Shown here: positions 43,881 through 53,161 of the stretch, one piece after another | How positions within the stretch are numbered: position 1 is the first letter of the stretch | Layout of the letters: each line of letters begins with the position of its first letter | Origin: Verrucomicrobiota bacterium JB024 | GTDB taxonomy: Bacteria; Verrucomicrobiota; Verrucomicrobiia; Opitutales; Cerasicoccaceae | Direction: 5' to 3' | Assembly (NCBI GenBank): GCA_030673825.1 | Contig: JAUTCS010000053.1 | Location: 1 to 58,288 of the forward strand | DNA length: 58,288 nucleotides | Made by a program: the position numbers and the translations under genes | The notes under the pieces: generated by a model | Database searches by the model: none | What the model was told of the DNA's origin: nothing | What the model saw: the letters and a program-made list of their open reading frames with translations, nothing else

Positions 43881-46412
43881 ATGAAGCGGATGTTTGTTAC
43901 CCTGTTGACCGGCGTTATGACCCTGCCGGTGTTTGCTTTTGAATGGACGGCCCAGTTCTCGGGAAAAGACCTGCTGGAGCAGGTGCCTCCCGTGGTGCTG
44001 GATGGAAACCCTGCCAATGCCCGACCCGCCGGTGATGACGGAGTCGCGGTACGGGCCGGGGACGGCCAAACCGTCGATTTCCGGATCCCGATGGAGATGT
44101 ATAATCGGGACGGCATCACCGTCGAAGTGGTCGCCAAGGTGGAGAAAGCCGCCGGGAACTTCTTTGTCTGGCCGGGACTGAACGTGTTTCTCATCGATGA
44201 CTACTGCGCGGAAAACATGGTGATCCGCCCCGGCGCTGTCGTTGCCCGGCAGGCCCTGCTGGAAGCGTCGGTTCCCGACGACGGCGATTTCCACACCTAC
44301 CGTCTCACGGCGAAGAACAACGATTTTCGAATCTACGTCGATGGCGAGTTGGTCATCAACGGGCCGGACCTCTACCTGGCCGGGCGTCACGAGTTACCCG
44401 TATACGACCTGAAGGGCGACAACCACTATCGTTCCGTTACGGTAGGGGCTGGCTTGCGCAATCAGCGTTCGCAGGGGGTATTCCGGGAGGTTTCGATTTG
44501 CACCGCCGGAGCGTTCGCCCCGGATGGGACGCCGGAACGCTTTTCCGGCGAGGTCATGGGGCAGAGGATTGAAATCCCCAAAAACGAGGTCATCACCCGA
44601 AGGATGCAAGAGACGCTGAACGGCTGGGATCCCGAGGTCCCGCAGATCGGCGGAGATGTCGAGGCCCCTGTGTTTTACGATGATGACCAAGTCACGATCT
44701 GGAACCAGAATGCCGGGACGAAAGTCTTCCGGGAGGATTTCCCGCTTGGGCTCGAAGTGGACCCGGTGCTGAAGTTCGATCTCGCGGCCAATGAAGTGGA
44801 AGCTACGCAGCTGGTGCTCCATCCCAATCAAGCCCCGCTGAAAGACATTTCGTGGACGATCGGCGACCTGACCTCTGACAGCGGGGAAACGATCGGCGCC
44901 GATAACTTCCGGGTCAATCCTGTCGGATATATCAAGGTCATGCCCGTGCCGAGCGTGACGCGGATCAACTCCAAATGGGTCCTCATCGGTAAGCAGGGCT
45001 ACTGGCCCGATCCGCTGCTTCCGCTGGATACCTTTACCGCCGAGCATGCGATCAATTACCCGATATGGATATCTCTGCATGCCCCTGAGGGAACACCGCC
45101 GGGAACCTACCGCGGGGAGATGAGCCTCTCGGCAGAGGGGATGGCCACGCGGAATATCCAGATTGTCGCGGAGGTATTCGACTTTGAAATCCCGATGTCT
45201 CCAAGCATCAAGGCCAGCTACACCTTCCTGCCTCATTTCGGCTCGTCGCATGTCGATGAGGATGTGGCCAGAGGTTACTACGAGGAGTTGATTCGCCATC
45301 GCGGCTCGCCGAGTACGGTGTGGCCGTATCCTCAGGTAGAGCTGCGCGACGGCAAGGTGATCATCGACCGTGAGGGTAGCAAGCTGTGGGAGGATAATGC
45401 TCGCTGGCTGATCGAAGATAAGGGCGTGAACAACTTCTTCTTCCCATACGTTTCGCCCGTCCATCATTTCCTGGAGTATGACGAGGCGCGGCGCAGGACC
45501 GTCACTTTTCTTGGAGTTCCCATGTATGAGGATGATGCCGAGACCTTCACGGAGGAGTTTAAGGACGTTTTTCAGCAGTACCTTGTCGTGATGAGCGAAT
45601 ACCTCGAGGAACTCGGCTGGCTGGATAAGTTCAATCATCTGTTCTCGATGAACGAACCGGCCGTGACCGACGTGCCGCGCCGTTTCGATATTATCGCCGA
45701 GTACTGTGACCTGGTTCATGAAGTGCGCCCGGACCTGGATGTGTCGGTCAATATGGCGATCATCGTCGGGCCGCCCGAGATCGATAAGCTCATCGGGAAA
45801 ATCTCGATCTGGCGGGAGAACGCTTTCGATACGGAGGCGCTGGAAGCACGCCGGGAGGACGGGGACCAGATCTGGTTCTACTGGAACCGTGCCGACTTCA
45901 TTGATTCCGACGCCATGCGGGTTCGTGCCAACGGATGGATCATGTGGGACAAGCAGATCGAGGGCCACTACTTCGACAACCTGATGAACCGTCAGTTTAA
46001 TGCACAGGGCTGGGAGGTTCCCGGTCAGGTCTTTCTGGGGCGCCAGATGTGGGGGAACGGCCAACTCGTCTACGCCAACGAAACCCTCGACGGTTTCGTC
46101 GGAAGCACGCGCTGGGAAGGCCTTTTGGACGGCTATGAAGATTATGAATACTTTAAGCTGTTGAACGACCGGATTCAGCAGACGCTGGACTCCCCAACCG
46201 CTTCGCCGGAGAAGAAGGAGCTGGCAAACGAGGCCAGAACCTACCTCGAACATCTCTCGGATACGCTCGTGCCGGTTTATAACTTCACGCGTTCAGCTCC
46301 CTACACATCGCCCCGCGTCATCGTGGAGGAGTCGGATTACGAAACGGATCCGAACGTGATCATGGAAGGCCGCGAACGGGTCGCCCAGTACATCCAGCAA
46401 CTTGGAGAGTAA
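43881..46412 (+). CDS. DUF4091/GH123-like glycosidase, secreted
   Basis: An 843-residue exported protein (signal peptide MKRMFVTLLTGVMTLPVFA; AAGGAA before the ATG). Residues about 25-220 are a LamG-like laminin fold (DFRIPMEMYNRDGITVEVVAKVEKA). Residues about 260-440 are a beta-sandwich (EVEATQLVLHPNQAPLKDISWTIG), and the rest is a TIM barrel of the DUF4091 type found in GH123 and related enzymes. It ends in the diagnostic STRWEGLLDGYEDYEYFKLL. A likely catalytic acid pair lies around LFSMNEPAVTD. GH123 enzymes release N-acetylgalactosamine by substrate assistance, but DUF4091 proteins have other specificities, so the substrate is open. Its flanking paralogous binding proteins and the downstream symporter suggest uptake of the product. 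Confidence 0.78.
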   Translation: MKRMFVTLLTGVMTLPVFAFEWTAQFSGKDLLEQVPPVVLDGNPANARPAGDDGVAVRAGDGQTVDFRIPMEMYNRDGITVEVVAKVEKAAGNFFVWPGLNVFLIDDYCAENMVIRPGAVVARQALLEASVPDDGDFHTYRLTAKNNDFRIYVDGELVINGPDLYLAGRHELPVYDLKGDNHYRSVTVGAGLRNQRSQGVFREVSICTAGAFAPDGTPERFSGEVMGQRIEIPKNEVITRRMQETLNGWDPEVPQIGGDVEAPVFYDDDQVTIWNQNAGTKVFREDFPLGLEVDPVLKFDLAANEVEATQLVLHPNQAPLKDISWTIGDLTSDSGETIGADNFRVNPVGYIKVMPVPSVTRINSKWVLIGKQGYWPDPLLPLDTFTAEHAINYPIWISLHAPEGTPPGTYRGEMSLSAEGMATRNIQIVAEVFDFEIPMSPSIKASYTFLPHFGSSHVDEDVARGYYEELIRHRGSPSTVWPYPQVELRDGKVIIDREGSKLWEDNARWLIEDKGVNNFFFPYVSPVHHFLEYDEARRRTVTFLGVPMYEDDAETFTEEFKDVFQQYLVVMSEYLEELGWLDKFNHLFSMNEPAVTDVPRRFDIIAEYCDLVHEVRPDLDVSVNMAIIVGPPEIDKLIGKISIWRENAFDTEALEARREDGDQIWFYWNRADFIDSDAMRVRANGWIMWDKQIEGHYFDNLMNRQFNAQGWEVPGQVFLGRQMWGNGQLVYANETLDGFVGSTRWEGLLDGYEDYEYFKLLNDRIQQTLDSPTASPEKKELANEARTYLEHLSDTLVPVYNFTRSAPYTSPRVIVEESDYETDPNVIMEGRERVAQYIQQLGE

Positions 46413-46416
46413 TTCG

Positions 46417-47121
46417 ATGCAGCAGCTATTTCGCCCATTCATCACCGCGCTGTTACTCACCGTCGCTCATGGCGCAGGCGCGGAGAACTGCGCCAGCTAT
46501 CCGCTCAATCCGGAGGGCTACATCTGCGACTGGATGCTCTGCGGCCCTTTCCCCAATGAAGAGGGGAAGGGGATGGACAAGGACTATCTGGCGGACGCCG
46601 GTGGTGAGAGCGCGGAAGCGCCCGACTTCACGAAGACCTGGGAGGTGTCGATTACGCAATCGCCTGACGCTGACATCACGGCGGAATGGTTCCCCCAAGT
46701 GCTCTCCGATGGCCAGCGCCTCTTCGTTTACCAGGTGGACTTGGGGAATATCGTCATGGACCGCCTCGATCTCGGTTCGAGCGATTACCTTTTGCTCTAC
46801 GGGTTCGTCTATCTCGAATCCTCGATTGAGCAGGAGGCCCTGATCATCATTAGCACGGACGATGAGTATAAGGCTTGGTTCAACGGCGAACCGATCGGTG
46901 AATCGCGGGGGGAACGTGACATGGTCATGGACCAGGAACCGATCAAGGTTACCCTGAAAAAAGGCAGGAACCGGCTGCTCGTAAAATCCGGAGCGCTCAT
47001 CTCGCAGGTTTATGCGCTGGGAGAGAGCGGGTATCAGTTCATGGTCCGGGTCACTGACCTCAAGCGGCAGCCACTGACAGAGTCCGTGTCTGTCTCTTTA
47101 CCGGAGACCGATGAGGAGTAG
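46417..47121 (+). CDS. Secreted carbohydrate-binding-like protein, paralogue of 43165-43857
   Basis: A 234-residue exported protein with signal peptide MQQLFRPFITALLLTVAHGAGA. It reads YPLNPEGYICDWMLCGPFPN and LADAGGESAE near the start, and FVYLESSIEQEALIIISTDDEYKAWFNGEPIGE and LKKGRNRLLVKSGA near the end, each matching the protein at 43165 in the same order. The ATG at 46417 is 4 bases after the DUF4091 stop, which indicates a tightly coupled operon; an upstream in-frame start overlapping that gene is less likely. The flanking copies are probably products of a duplication and may form a heteromeric binding pair. A binding role is inferred from the fold only. Confidence 0.75.
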   Translation: MQQLFRPFITALLLTVAHGAGAENCASYPLNPEGYICDWMLCGPFPNEEGKGMDKDYLADAGGESAEAPDFTKTWEVSITQSPDADITAEWFPQVLSDGQRLFVYQVDLGNIVMDRLDLGSSDYLLLYGFVYLESSIEQEALIIISTDDEYKAWFNGEPIGESRGERDMVMDQEPIKVTLKKGRNRLLVKSGALISQVYALGESGYQFMVRVTDLKRQPLTESVSVSLPETDEE

Positions 47122-47181
47122 CTGCGTATTGATTTTTTGATACGCACGTTTAGACAATAACAACGTCGGATATCGCATCCA

Positions 47182-49236
47182 ATGCATCTTCATTGGCTGG
47201 ACTGGACTATCATCGCCGGGGTCTTGCTCGGGTTGACGGGGTGCGCGCTTTACCTGAAGCGCTACTCCAGAAGCGTGGTCGATTATATGGCGGGCGGCCG
47301 CTGCGCCGGTCGCTATCTGCTGACCATCGGAGACGGCGCGGCCGGGGTGGGAGCGCTGACCATGGTGGCCTTCTACGAGCAGTTCTATCATTCTGGGTTC
47401 CCGGGCTTGTGGTGGTCTAACCTCCAACTGGCAACCGTCGCCATTCTGGGCCTGACGGGATGGATCGTCTATCGCCTGCGGCAAACGAAGGCTCTTACCC
47501 TCGCGCAGTTTTTCGAGCTGCGGTACAGTCGCCGCTTTCGTGTCGCATCCGGCGCCCTGATCTGGCTGGCGAGCATCCTCAATTACGGAATCTTCCCCGG
47601 CGTGACGGCACGGTTCGTCATTTATTTTTTCGGTTTGCCCAAACACACCGTCGATATCTTTGGCTGGGAATTGAACCTGACTTTGGCCGCTGTCATGATC
47701 GGTATGCTGAGCCTGGCCATCGTCTTTACGTATCTGGGCGGGCAGATCGTGATACTGGTGACGGATTTCATCCAGGGGTCACTCATCAACATCACCTTTC
47801 TGATCATCGGCTTTTTTCTTTTCTGGAAAGTCGGTATTGGCCAAATCATCGATACTCTGCTTGCGGCGCCAGCCGGCCACTCGATGCTGAACCCGTTTGA
47901 CCAGACAGAGGTCAAGGGCTTCAACCTTTCCTTCTTCATGATCACGTGGCTGCTGCTGGCCTATCAGCATAAATTGTGGCAGGGGACCAGCCAGGGTTCC
48001 AACAGCTCGGCCAAAAGTCCGCACGAATCCCGCATGGCGACGATTCTCGGCGGCTGGCGGGCGCAGGTGACATTTTTCGCCTACCTGCTGATACCGATAG
48101 CAGTGTACGCCGTCATGCACAGCCCGGATCAGTTCCCGGGGATAGCGGAATCGGTTAACCACAGCATGGCGGCGGCAGGGGATCAGTATAAGGGGTCCCA
48201 GATGCTTGTCCCTTCCGCGCTGAGCCAGCTCCTGCCTGTCGGGCTGACCGGTTTGATGTGTACTGTCATCCTGGTAGCCGCGCTCTCCACGGACGACACC
48301 TTGCTGCTGACCTACGGCAGCATCTTTATTCAGGATGTCATCGCTCCCTTTAAAAAGAAACCCTTGAGCCCCGAGCAGCGCATCCGGTGGATACGGTGGT
48401 CGGTAGTCGGTACCGCTGCTTTTGCTTTTCTCTTCAGCCTGTTTTTTCCCGTGGTCGATTATGTGCTGATGTACTGCCAGATCACGGGAGCGGTATATAT
48501 GAGCTGGGCAGGTGCCATTGTTATCGGAGGGCTTTACTGGAGACGGGGGACGACGGCGGGTGCGTGGACGGCCATGGGGATTGGTTCATTTCTTGCCTTG
48601 GCGGGCGTTCTTGTCCGGAACGTTCTGTGGCCCCGCCTGATACCTGGGATTCAGGAAGCTTACGCGCACGCCGCCTGGATTCAGAAACTCCCGGCCGAGT
48701 TTCCGTTGAACGGGGTACAGATGACTCTCGCCGTCGCGCTGTGCGCGGTCGTTGCCTACGTGGTGGTTTCACTCTGCACGAAGCCGGACCCGGATTTCGA
48801 GATGGACCGTATGCTTCATCGCGGTCGATACGCCGCCGAAACGGAGGTCCGCAACCCGGCATCCAGCTATTGGCTCTGGCGGATACTGGCGATCGGCAAG
48901 GAGTTCACGACGGGCGACAAGGTGATTTATCTCACGCGCCTGGCCTGGATACTTTTCTTTGGCGGAACGGTTATCATCGTTTCCGGATATGCCGTACTGG
49001 TGCACCCTCCCGAAGATGCCTTTTGGCTAAACTGGTGGATTTTTCAGACAATCGCCCTGGTCGTCGTTTCGCTGGTCATTACGGTCTGGTTCATTTGCGG
49101 CGGCATCTTGGACTTGAAGGCGATGCTGCGGATGATGGCATCCGCCAAACGCAACGAGCGGGACGATGGCACGGTCCACGGGCACCAGAACTGGGCGGAC
49201 GAAGAGGGAAACAAAGGTAACAAGTTGACTGAATGA
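47182..49236 (+). CDS. SSS-family sodium/solute symporter (long form)
   Basis: A 684-residue membrane protein of the solute:sodium symporter family, longer than the usual ~500-550 because of extra C-terminal helices (around 575-650) and a charged tail. Landmarks are YMAGGRCAGRYLLTIGDGAAGVGALTMV, FFELRYSRRFRVASGALIWL, TDFIQGSLINITFLIIGF and VAALSTDDTLLLTYGSIF, the last replacing the common SSLDS sodium site with STDDT. About 14-15 hydrophobic segments are visible. The ATG at 47182 follows the secreted protein gene by 60 bases on the same strand, so it is probably the uptake step of the dehydrogenase-DUF4091 operon. The transported sugar is unknown. Confidence 0.85.
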   Translation: MHLHWLDWTIIAGVLLGLTGCALYLKRYSRSVVDYMAGGRCAGRYLLTIGDGAAGVGALTMVAFYEQFYHSGFPGLWWSNLQLATVAILGLTGWIVYRLRQTKALTLAQFFELRYSRRFRVASGALIWLASILNYGIFPGVTARFVIYFFGLPKHTVDIFGWELNLTLAAVMIGMLSLAIVFTYLGGQIVILVTDFIQGSLINITFLIIGFFLFWKVGIGQIIDTLLAAPAGHSMLNPFDQTEVKGFNLSFFMITWLLLAYQHKLWQGTSQGSNSSAKSPHESRMATILGGWRAQVTFFAYLLIPIAVYAVMHSPDQFPGIAESVNHSMAAAGDQYKGSQMLVPSALSQLLPVGLTGLMCTVILVAALSTDDTLLLTYGSIFIQDVIAPFKKKPLSPEQRIRWIRWSVVGTAAFAFLFSLFFPVVDYVLMYCQITGAVYMSWAGAIVIGGLYWRRGTTAGAWTAMGIGSFLALAGVLVRNVLWPRLIPGIQEAYAHAAWIQKLPAEFPLNGVQMTLAVALCAVVAYVVVSLCTKPDPDFEMDRMLHRGRYAAETEVRNPASSYWLWRILAIGKEFTTGDKVIYLTRLAWILFFGGTVIIVSGYAVLVHPPEDAFWLNWWIFQTIALVVVSLVITVWFICGGILDLKAMLRMMASAKRNERDDGTVHGHQNWADEEGNKGNKLTE

Positions 49237-49577
49237 CGGCATAAAAGACCACACTCCCTGCTCGACCCCAATTTTTCGTGCCGGCGCAATGAAACGCTGG
49301 TTGGGTTGTAGCCGCCCGTGTCTCAAATGGGCTGGGATGGTTTTGGGTGGATACGTCGCTGGCATTTCAGGCGGACTGATTTGCGTGATTTCGAGTATTT
49401 TACGGCACGAAATCAAAACCTGCACTTGCGTGGGTGGGGGTGACTATTAGATGATTGCGTCGATTCTGGCCTTTAACCATTCAGCGTCCTAATGACAGCG
49501 GATCGACATGTAACCCACGCCTCCGGCGCTTATCGCGCCGGTGCGTAACCATCCAGGCCGGAATCGGGAGCGCGACA
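49237..49577. other. Gene-free stretch before the ABC exporter, with one hairpin
   Basis: I see no coding evidence in these 341 bases. At 49523-49541, CCGGCGC-TTATC-GCGCCGG is a perfect 7-bp stem with a 5-base loop and no T-run. It lies 37 bases before the ABC transporter start and may be a leader hairpin. The start of the exporter is preceded by GGGAG 8 bases upstream. Confidence 0.4.
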
Positions 49578-51461
49578 ATGTCCTTTTTCAATCGGAAACC
49601 GAAAGGCGGACCGGCACGGCCGCAGGCGGAGTTTCTTAATCTGAGCTACAGTAACCACAAGGTGCTGTACAGCTACTTGCGGTTTTACGCGGAGGACCGT
49701 TGGAAGCTGGTCGGGGCTCTGATTCTCAATCTGATCAAGTCCAGCCCGATATGGGTCACGCCGATCATCACGGCGAATATCCTGAACCTGCTCGACCCCA
49801 AGCACATGGCGGGCAGTTCCTATGAGCCGGGGCTGATGCACCAACTGGTGTTTCAGGCGACGATCGGTGCGATCATGATTCTGCAGAACATCCCGACCCA
49901 CATCTGGTACGTGTGGGAGTTCAGCAAGGTCAACCGAAAGGTGGAGTGGGGGCTACGCTCAAGCCTGTGCGAGCGGCTGCAGCACCTGTCGATCCCCTAT
50001 CACCAGAACAGCCAGATGGGGGTCATGCAGACCAAGGTGCTGCGCGATGTCGAGAACGTCGAGACGCTGACCCGGATGCTCATCGACACCCTGCCGAACA
50101 TCTGCGTCACCTTCAGCGTGGCGCTCATCGTGACCTCGATGCGCGCGCCGCAGTTCCTGCTCTTTTATCTCGTTACGATCCCGACGGCGGTGGTGGTGTA
50201 CAAGTGCATCGGAAGCCGCATGAAGCAGCGCAACCAAGACTTTCGCCACAGCATTGAGGACATGTCCGGGCGCATCATCGAAATGCTGCGCATGATCCCG
50301 GTCACCCGCGCCCACAACGTCGAGCGCACCGAGCTCGAGCGGGTCAACGCCAAGCTCAACGAGGTCAAGCACCGGGGCCTTCGCCTCGACGTGACCAACA
50401 GCATCTTCGGCTCGATCAACTGGGTCGTGTTCATGGCCTTTAACCTGCTCACGCTGGTGGTGGCCGTATGGCTCAACCTCTCTGGCCGGATGAATATCTC
50501 GATCGGGAACATCGTCCTGATCACCACCTACTTCAACTCGATCACGGGCGCGGTCATGGGCTTCATGAACGTCATCCCCGCCGTCGCCAAGGGGCTGGAG
50601 TCCGTCAAATCCATCGGGGAGATACTCGAGTGCCCGGACATCGAGAAAAACGAGGACAAGCCGAAGCTGGACGGCGTTACCGGCCATTTCGATTTCCAGA
50701 AGGTCTGCTTTAGCTACGACAAGACCGACCGGGTGACGCTGCACGAGATCGAGCTGGACGTGAAGCCCGGCGAAATGATCGCCCTGGTCGGCCCTTCCGG
50801 CTCCGGTAAATCCACGCTCATGCAGCTGCTGATCGGCTTTATCCGCCCCACCGAGGGGCGCATCTTGCTGGATGGCCGGGACATGAACGAGATCGACCTG
50901 CGCAGCTATCGACGCTTCATTTCGGTGGTCAGCCAGGAGTCGATCCTCTTCGACGGAACCATCGCCGACAACATCACCTACGGCGCCCACGACCCGACCC
51001 CGGAGATGGTCGATAGCGCGATCAAAAGCGCCAACCTGCACGAGTTTATCAAGTCACTGCCGGATGGTCTCGACACCCGGGTCAAGGAGAACGGCGCACG
51101 CCTTTCCGGTGGCCAGAAGCAGCGCATGGCCATTGCGCGAGCTCTGCTGCGTGACCCGCGTGTGCTCCTGTTGGACGAGGCCACCAGCGCGCTCGACGTG
51201 GAGTCGGAGGCGCTCATCCAGGACGCCCTCAAGCGTCTCATCAAGGGGCGCACGACCTTCATCGTCGCCCACCGCCTCTCCACCATTCGCAACGCCGACC
51301 GCATCGTCGTGCTCCACCACGGCAAAATCCGCGAAATCGGTACGCACGACGACCTGCTCAAGCAAAAGGGCATCTACTACCGCATGCACCGACTCCAGAG
51401 CGAGCACACCTCCAGCGAGGAGGCGGTCTCCATCGGGCTTGAGCTGGAGTCGGAGCAGTGA
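49578..51461 (+). CDS. ABC exporter, fused transmembrane and ATP-binding domains
   Basis: A 627-residue half-transporter of the MsbA/bacterial multidrug type. Residues about 30-320 carry six membrane helices, with the coupling region PYHQNSQMGVMQTKVLRDVENVE. The ATPase domain has the Walker A motif GPSGSGKST (about 406-414), the signature LSGGQKQR (about 508), Walker B LLLDEATSALDVESE (about 530) and the H-loop VAHRLST. The functional unit is presumably a homodimer. The ATG at 49578 has GGGAG 8 bases upstream; a 41-codon extension to 49455 is open but has no family match. It stands alone between two sugar modules, so there is no clue to its cargo; lipids, peptides or drugs are typical. Confidence 0.92.
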   Translation: MSFFNRKPKGGPARPQAEFLNLSYSNHKVLYSYLRFYAEDRWKLVGALILNLIKSSPIWVTPIITANILNLLDPKHMAGSSYEPGLMHQLVFQATIGAIMILQNIPTHIWYVWEFSKVNRKVEWGLRSSLCERLQHLSIPYHQNSQMGVMQTKVLRDVENVETLTRMLIDTLPNICVTFSVALIVTSMRAPQFLLFYLVTIPTAVVVYKCIGSRMKQRNQDFRHSIEDMSGRIIEMLRMIPVTRAHNVERTELERVNAKLNEVKHRGLRLDVTNSIFGSINWVVFMAFNLLTLVVAVWLNLSGRMNISIGNIVLITTYFNSITGAVMGFMNVIPAVAKGLESVKSIGEILECPDIEKNEDKPKLDGVTGHFDFQKVCFSYDKTDRVTLHEIELDVKPGEMIALVGPSGSGKSTLMQLLIGFIRPTEGRILLDGRDMNEIDLRSYRRFISVVSQESILFDGTIADNITYGAHDPTPEMVDSAIKSANLHEFIKSLPDGLDTRVKENGARLSGGQKQRMAIARALLRDPRVLLLDEATSALDVESEALIQDALKRLIKGRTTFIVAHRLSTIRNADRIVVLHHGKIREIGTHDDLLKQKGIYYRMHRLQSEHTSSEEAVSIGLELESEQ

Positions 51462-51561
51462 CTCCTCCCGCGCAGCGGTAAGCCCTGTACGCGCCGTGAG
51501 ACTGCGCAGACGGCGTCGTCTTCTGCTTTACGGGTGAACCCGGTCCATCCTCGGGTCTGCC

Positions 51562-53136
51562 TCAGTAATCCAGGTAGACCGGTAGCGCTCCGACTGTCAG
51601 GCTGGGGATGCCGTCTTTCAGCGCCACCGGTAAGGGGCAACCGGTCGCATCGGTCACGGCGAGCACATCGGAGGGCAGCGCGTATTCGACCGGTTCGTCG
51701 GAGGCCCAGATGATCTCCGTGCTTCCGCCGTCGGGCTGGTCGAAGGTGTACACCACCAGGCCGCCGAACTCCTCGCGCCCGGTAAACTCCGCCTCACCGA
51801 CCTTGTCGATAAAGGTCCGCACCGCGAAGTACCCGGGCTTGGGCGTGTAGTCGTGATGGATGAGCCCGAACATGTGCTCTTTGTCCGTGGGGTCCGTGCC
51901 GACGTCGCGGAAGTTGTAGAGGATGATCCGCTCCACATTTGACTGGGCGGCGGCGATAGTCATCACCGTGGTCAGGTAGCCCGCCGCTTCCATCTCGGTG
52001 GTGATTCTCGGGATGGTGGAGACGCCCATCTCCGTCAGCCACAGGGGGTAGTTATCGGGATCGTCCACGGTCTCATCAAGCCCGCGCAGCACGTTGGCCA
52101 GGTTGTCGAGGAAGAGCTCCTCGGTCTCCGCCTGCGAGACGCCGTGGCGGAAGACCGTGTAGGGATGATCGCCGATGGCGTTAAAGGGGAGCGGGTCGCG
52201 GGCGGCGAGCTCGCGCACGAAGCGCTCCTCGGCCTGTTCGGGGGCGTCGGGCAGGTAGGATTGGCAGGGGGAGAAACCCGCCGTGATGATGGTGTCCTCC
52301 GGAGCGATCTCGCGGATCGTTGCGGCTGCCTGCTCCGACAGGTCGGCGTAGCCGGCGGGGTCCAGCTCGGGCTGCCAGAACGTCCTCAGGTTGGGTTCGT
52401 TCCAGATTTCCCAGGCGTGTACCCGGTCGCCGTAAAGCTCCAGCATCTTGCGGACGTAGTTGGTCCATGCGTCTGCCCGGGGCTGGGCCAGCCGTAGCTT
52501 GTCGGGGGGGAGTTGCGCGTCGGTGTCTGCGGCCCAGGGGGTGCCAAAACACAGGACGGGCAGCACACAGATACCGTGGGCAAGTGAGCGCTCGATCAGG
52601 TCGTCGTAGCGCGCGGTTGTCCACACGCCCGGCGTGGCTTCCAGTTCATGCCACAGGAAGCCCTCCCGCAGCCAGCCGAAGCCCGCACACTGGATCAGGT
52701 CCAGCATGAGATTGCGGTGCCGGTCGTCCATGCCCTTGAGGTGAGCCACTACGCCGTAGCGCGACGATGGGTCGGGCTTGGCGGACGGGTTGGCGGGGGC
52801 CAGCACCCCGAGTGTGCACGCGGTCAGCTGGCCGCTGTCGCTCTCCGCCGTCAGCGTGTAAAAGCCTTCCTCCTGGGGAGCATCAAACGCGACGGAGAGA
52901 GCCTTTTTATCGTCCAGCTTGAGGGTGGTGGTGTCGATGAGGCGTCCCTGCGCATTGCGCAGTGTAAAGGCCACCACGCCCGAGTCCGGAGTGGGGGTCC
53001 CGTCGAGGCGAAAGACAAATGAAAGGGTTTCGCCGGGGGTAAAGAAATTACCCGTTAGGGGCGAGGTCAGGGAAGCGCTATGGACGGTTGCCGCCAGCAG
53101 GCTGCCGGCGAGGAGGGTGAGAAGGGTTTTGATCAT
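51562..53136 (-). CDS. GH39/clan GH-A-like glycosidase, secreted
   Basis: A 524-residue exported protein (signal peptide MIKTLLTLLAGSLLAATVHS; the open frame continues upstream into the next gene without homology, so the ATG at 53136 is preferred). After a beta-sandwich (FTPGETLSFVFRLDGTPTPD...) comes a TIM barrel like GH39 and neighbouring clan A families: WLREGFLWHELEATPGVW, RYDDLIERSLAHGICVLPVLCFGTPW, the acid/base glutamate in WEIWNEPN (E247), and the nucleophile in WLTEMG (E369). Both are intact. Substrates in these families include xylosides and uronides, so a specific activity is not stated. It follows the GH42-like gene by 25 bases on the same strand. Confidence 0.8.
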   Translation of the reverse strand: MIKTLLTLLAGSLLAATVHSASLTSPLTGNFFTPGETLSFVFRLDGTPTPDSGVVAFTLRNAQGRLIDTTTLKLDDKKALSVAFDAPQEEGFYTLTAESDSGQLTACTLGVLAPANPSAKPDPSSRYGVVAHLKGMDDRHRNLMLDLIQCAGFGWLREGFLWHELEATPGVWTTARYDDLIERSLAHGICVLPVLCFGTPWAADTDAQLPPDKLRLAQPRADAWTNYVRKMLELYGDRVHAWEIWNEPNLRTFWQPELDPAGYADLSEQAAATIREIAPEDTIITAGFSPCQSYLPDAPEQAEERFVRELAARDPLPFNAIGDHPYTVFRHGVSQAETEELFLDNLANVLRGLDETVDDPDNYPLWLTEMGVSTIPRITTEMEAAGYLTTVMTIAAAQSNVERIILYNFRDVGTDPTDKEHMFGLIHHDYTPKPGYFAVRTFIDKVGEAEFTGREEFGGLVVYTFDQPDGGSTEIIWASDEPVEYALPSDVLAVTDATGCPLPVALKDGIPSLTVGALPVYLDY

Positions 53137-53161
53137 AGGTAAAGGAAGATGGTTGGACGTT

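Noticed and set aside
44394-46253. A 619-codon open frame on the minus strand
   Set aside because: It is fully antisense to the well-supported DUF4091/GH123-like gene, shows no family motif, and reflects codon bias of GC-rich DNA.
49959-51041. A 360-codon open frame on the minus strand
   Set aside because: Antisense to the ABC exporter with all its Walker motifs on the plus strand; composition is typical of a shadow frame.
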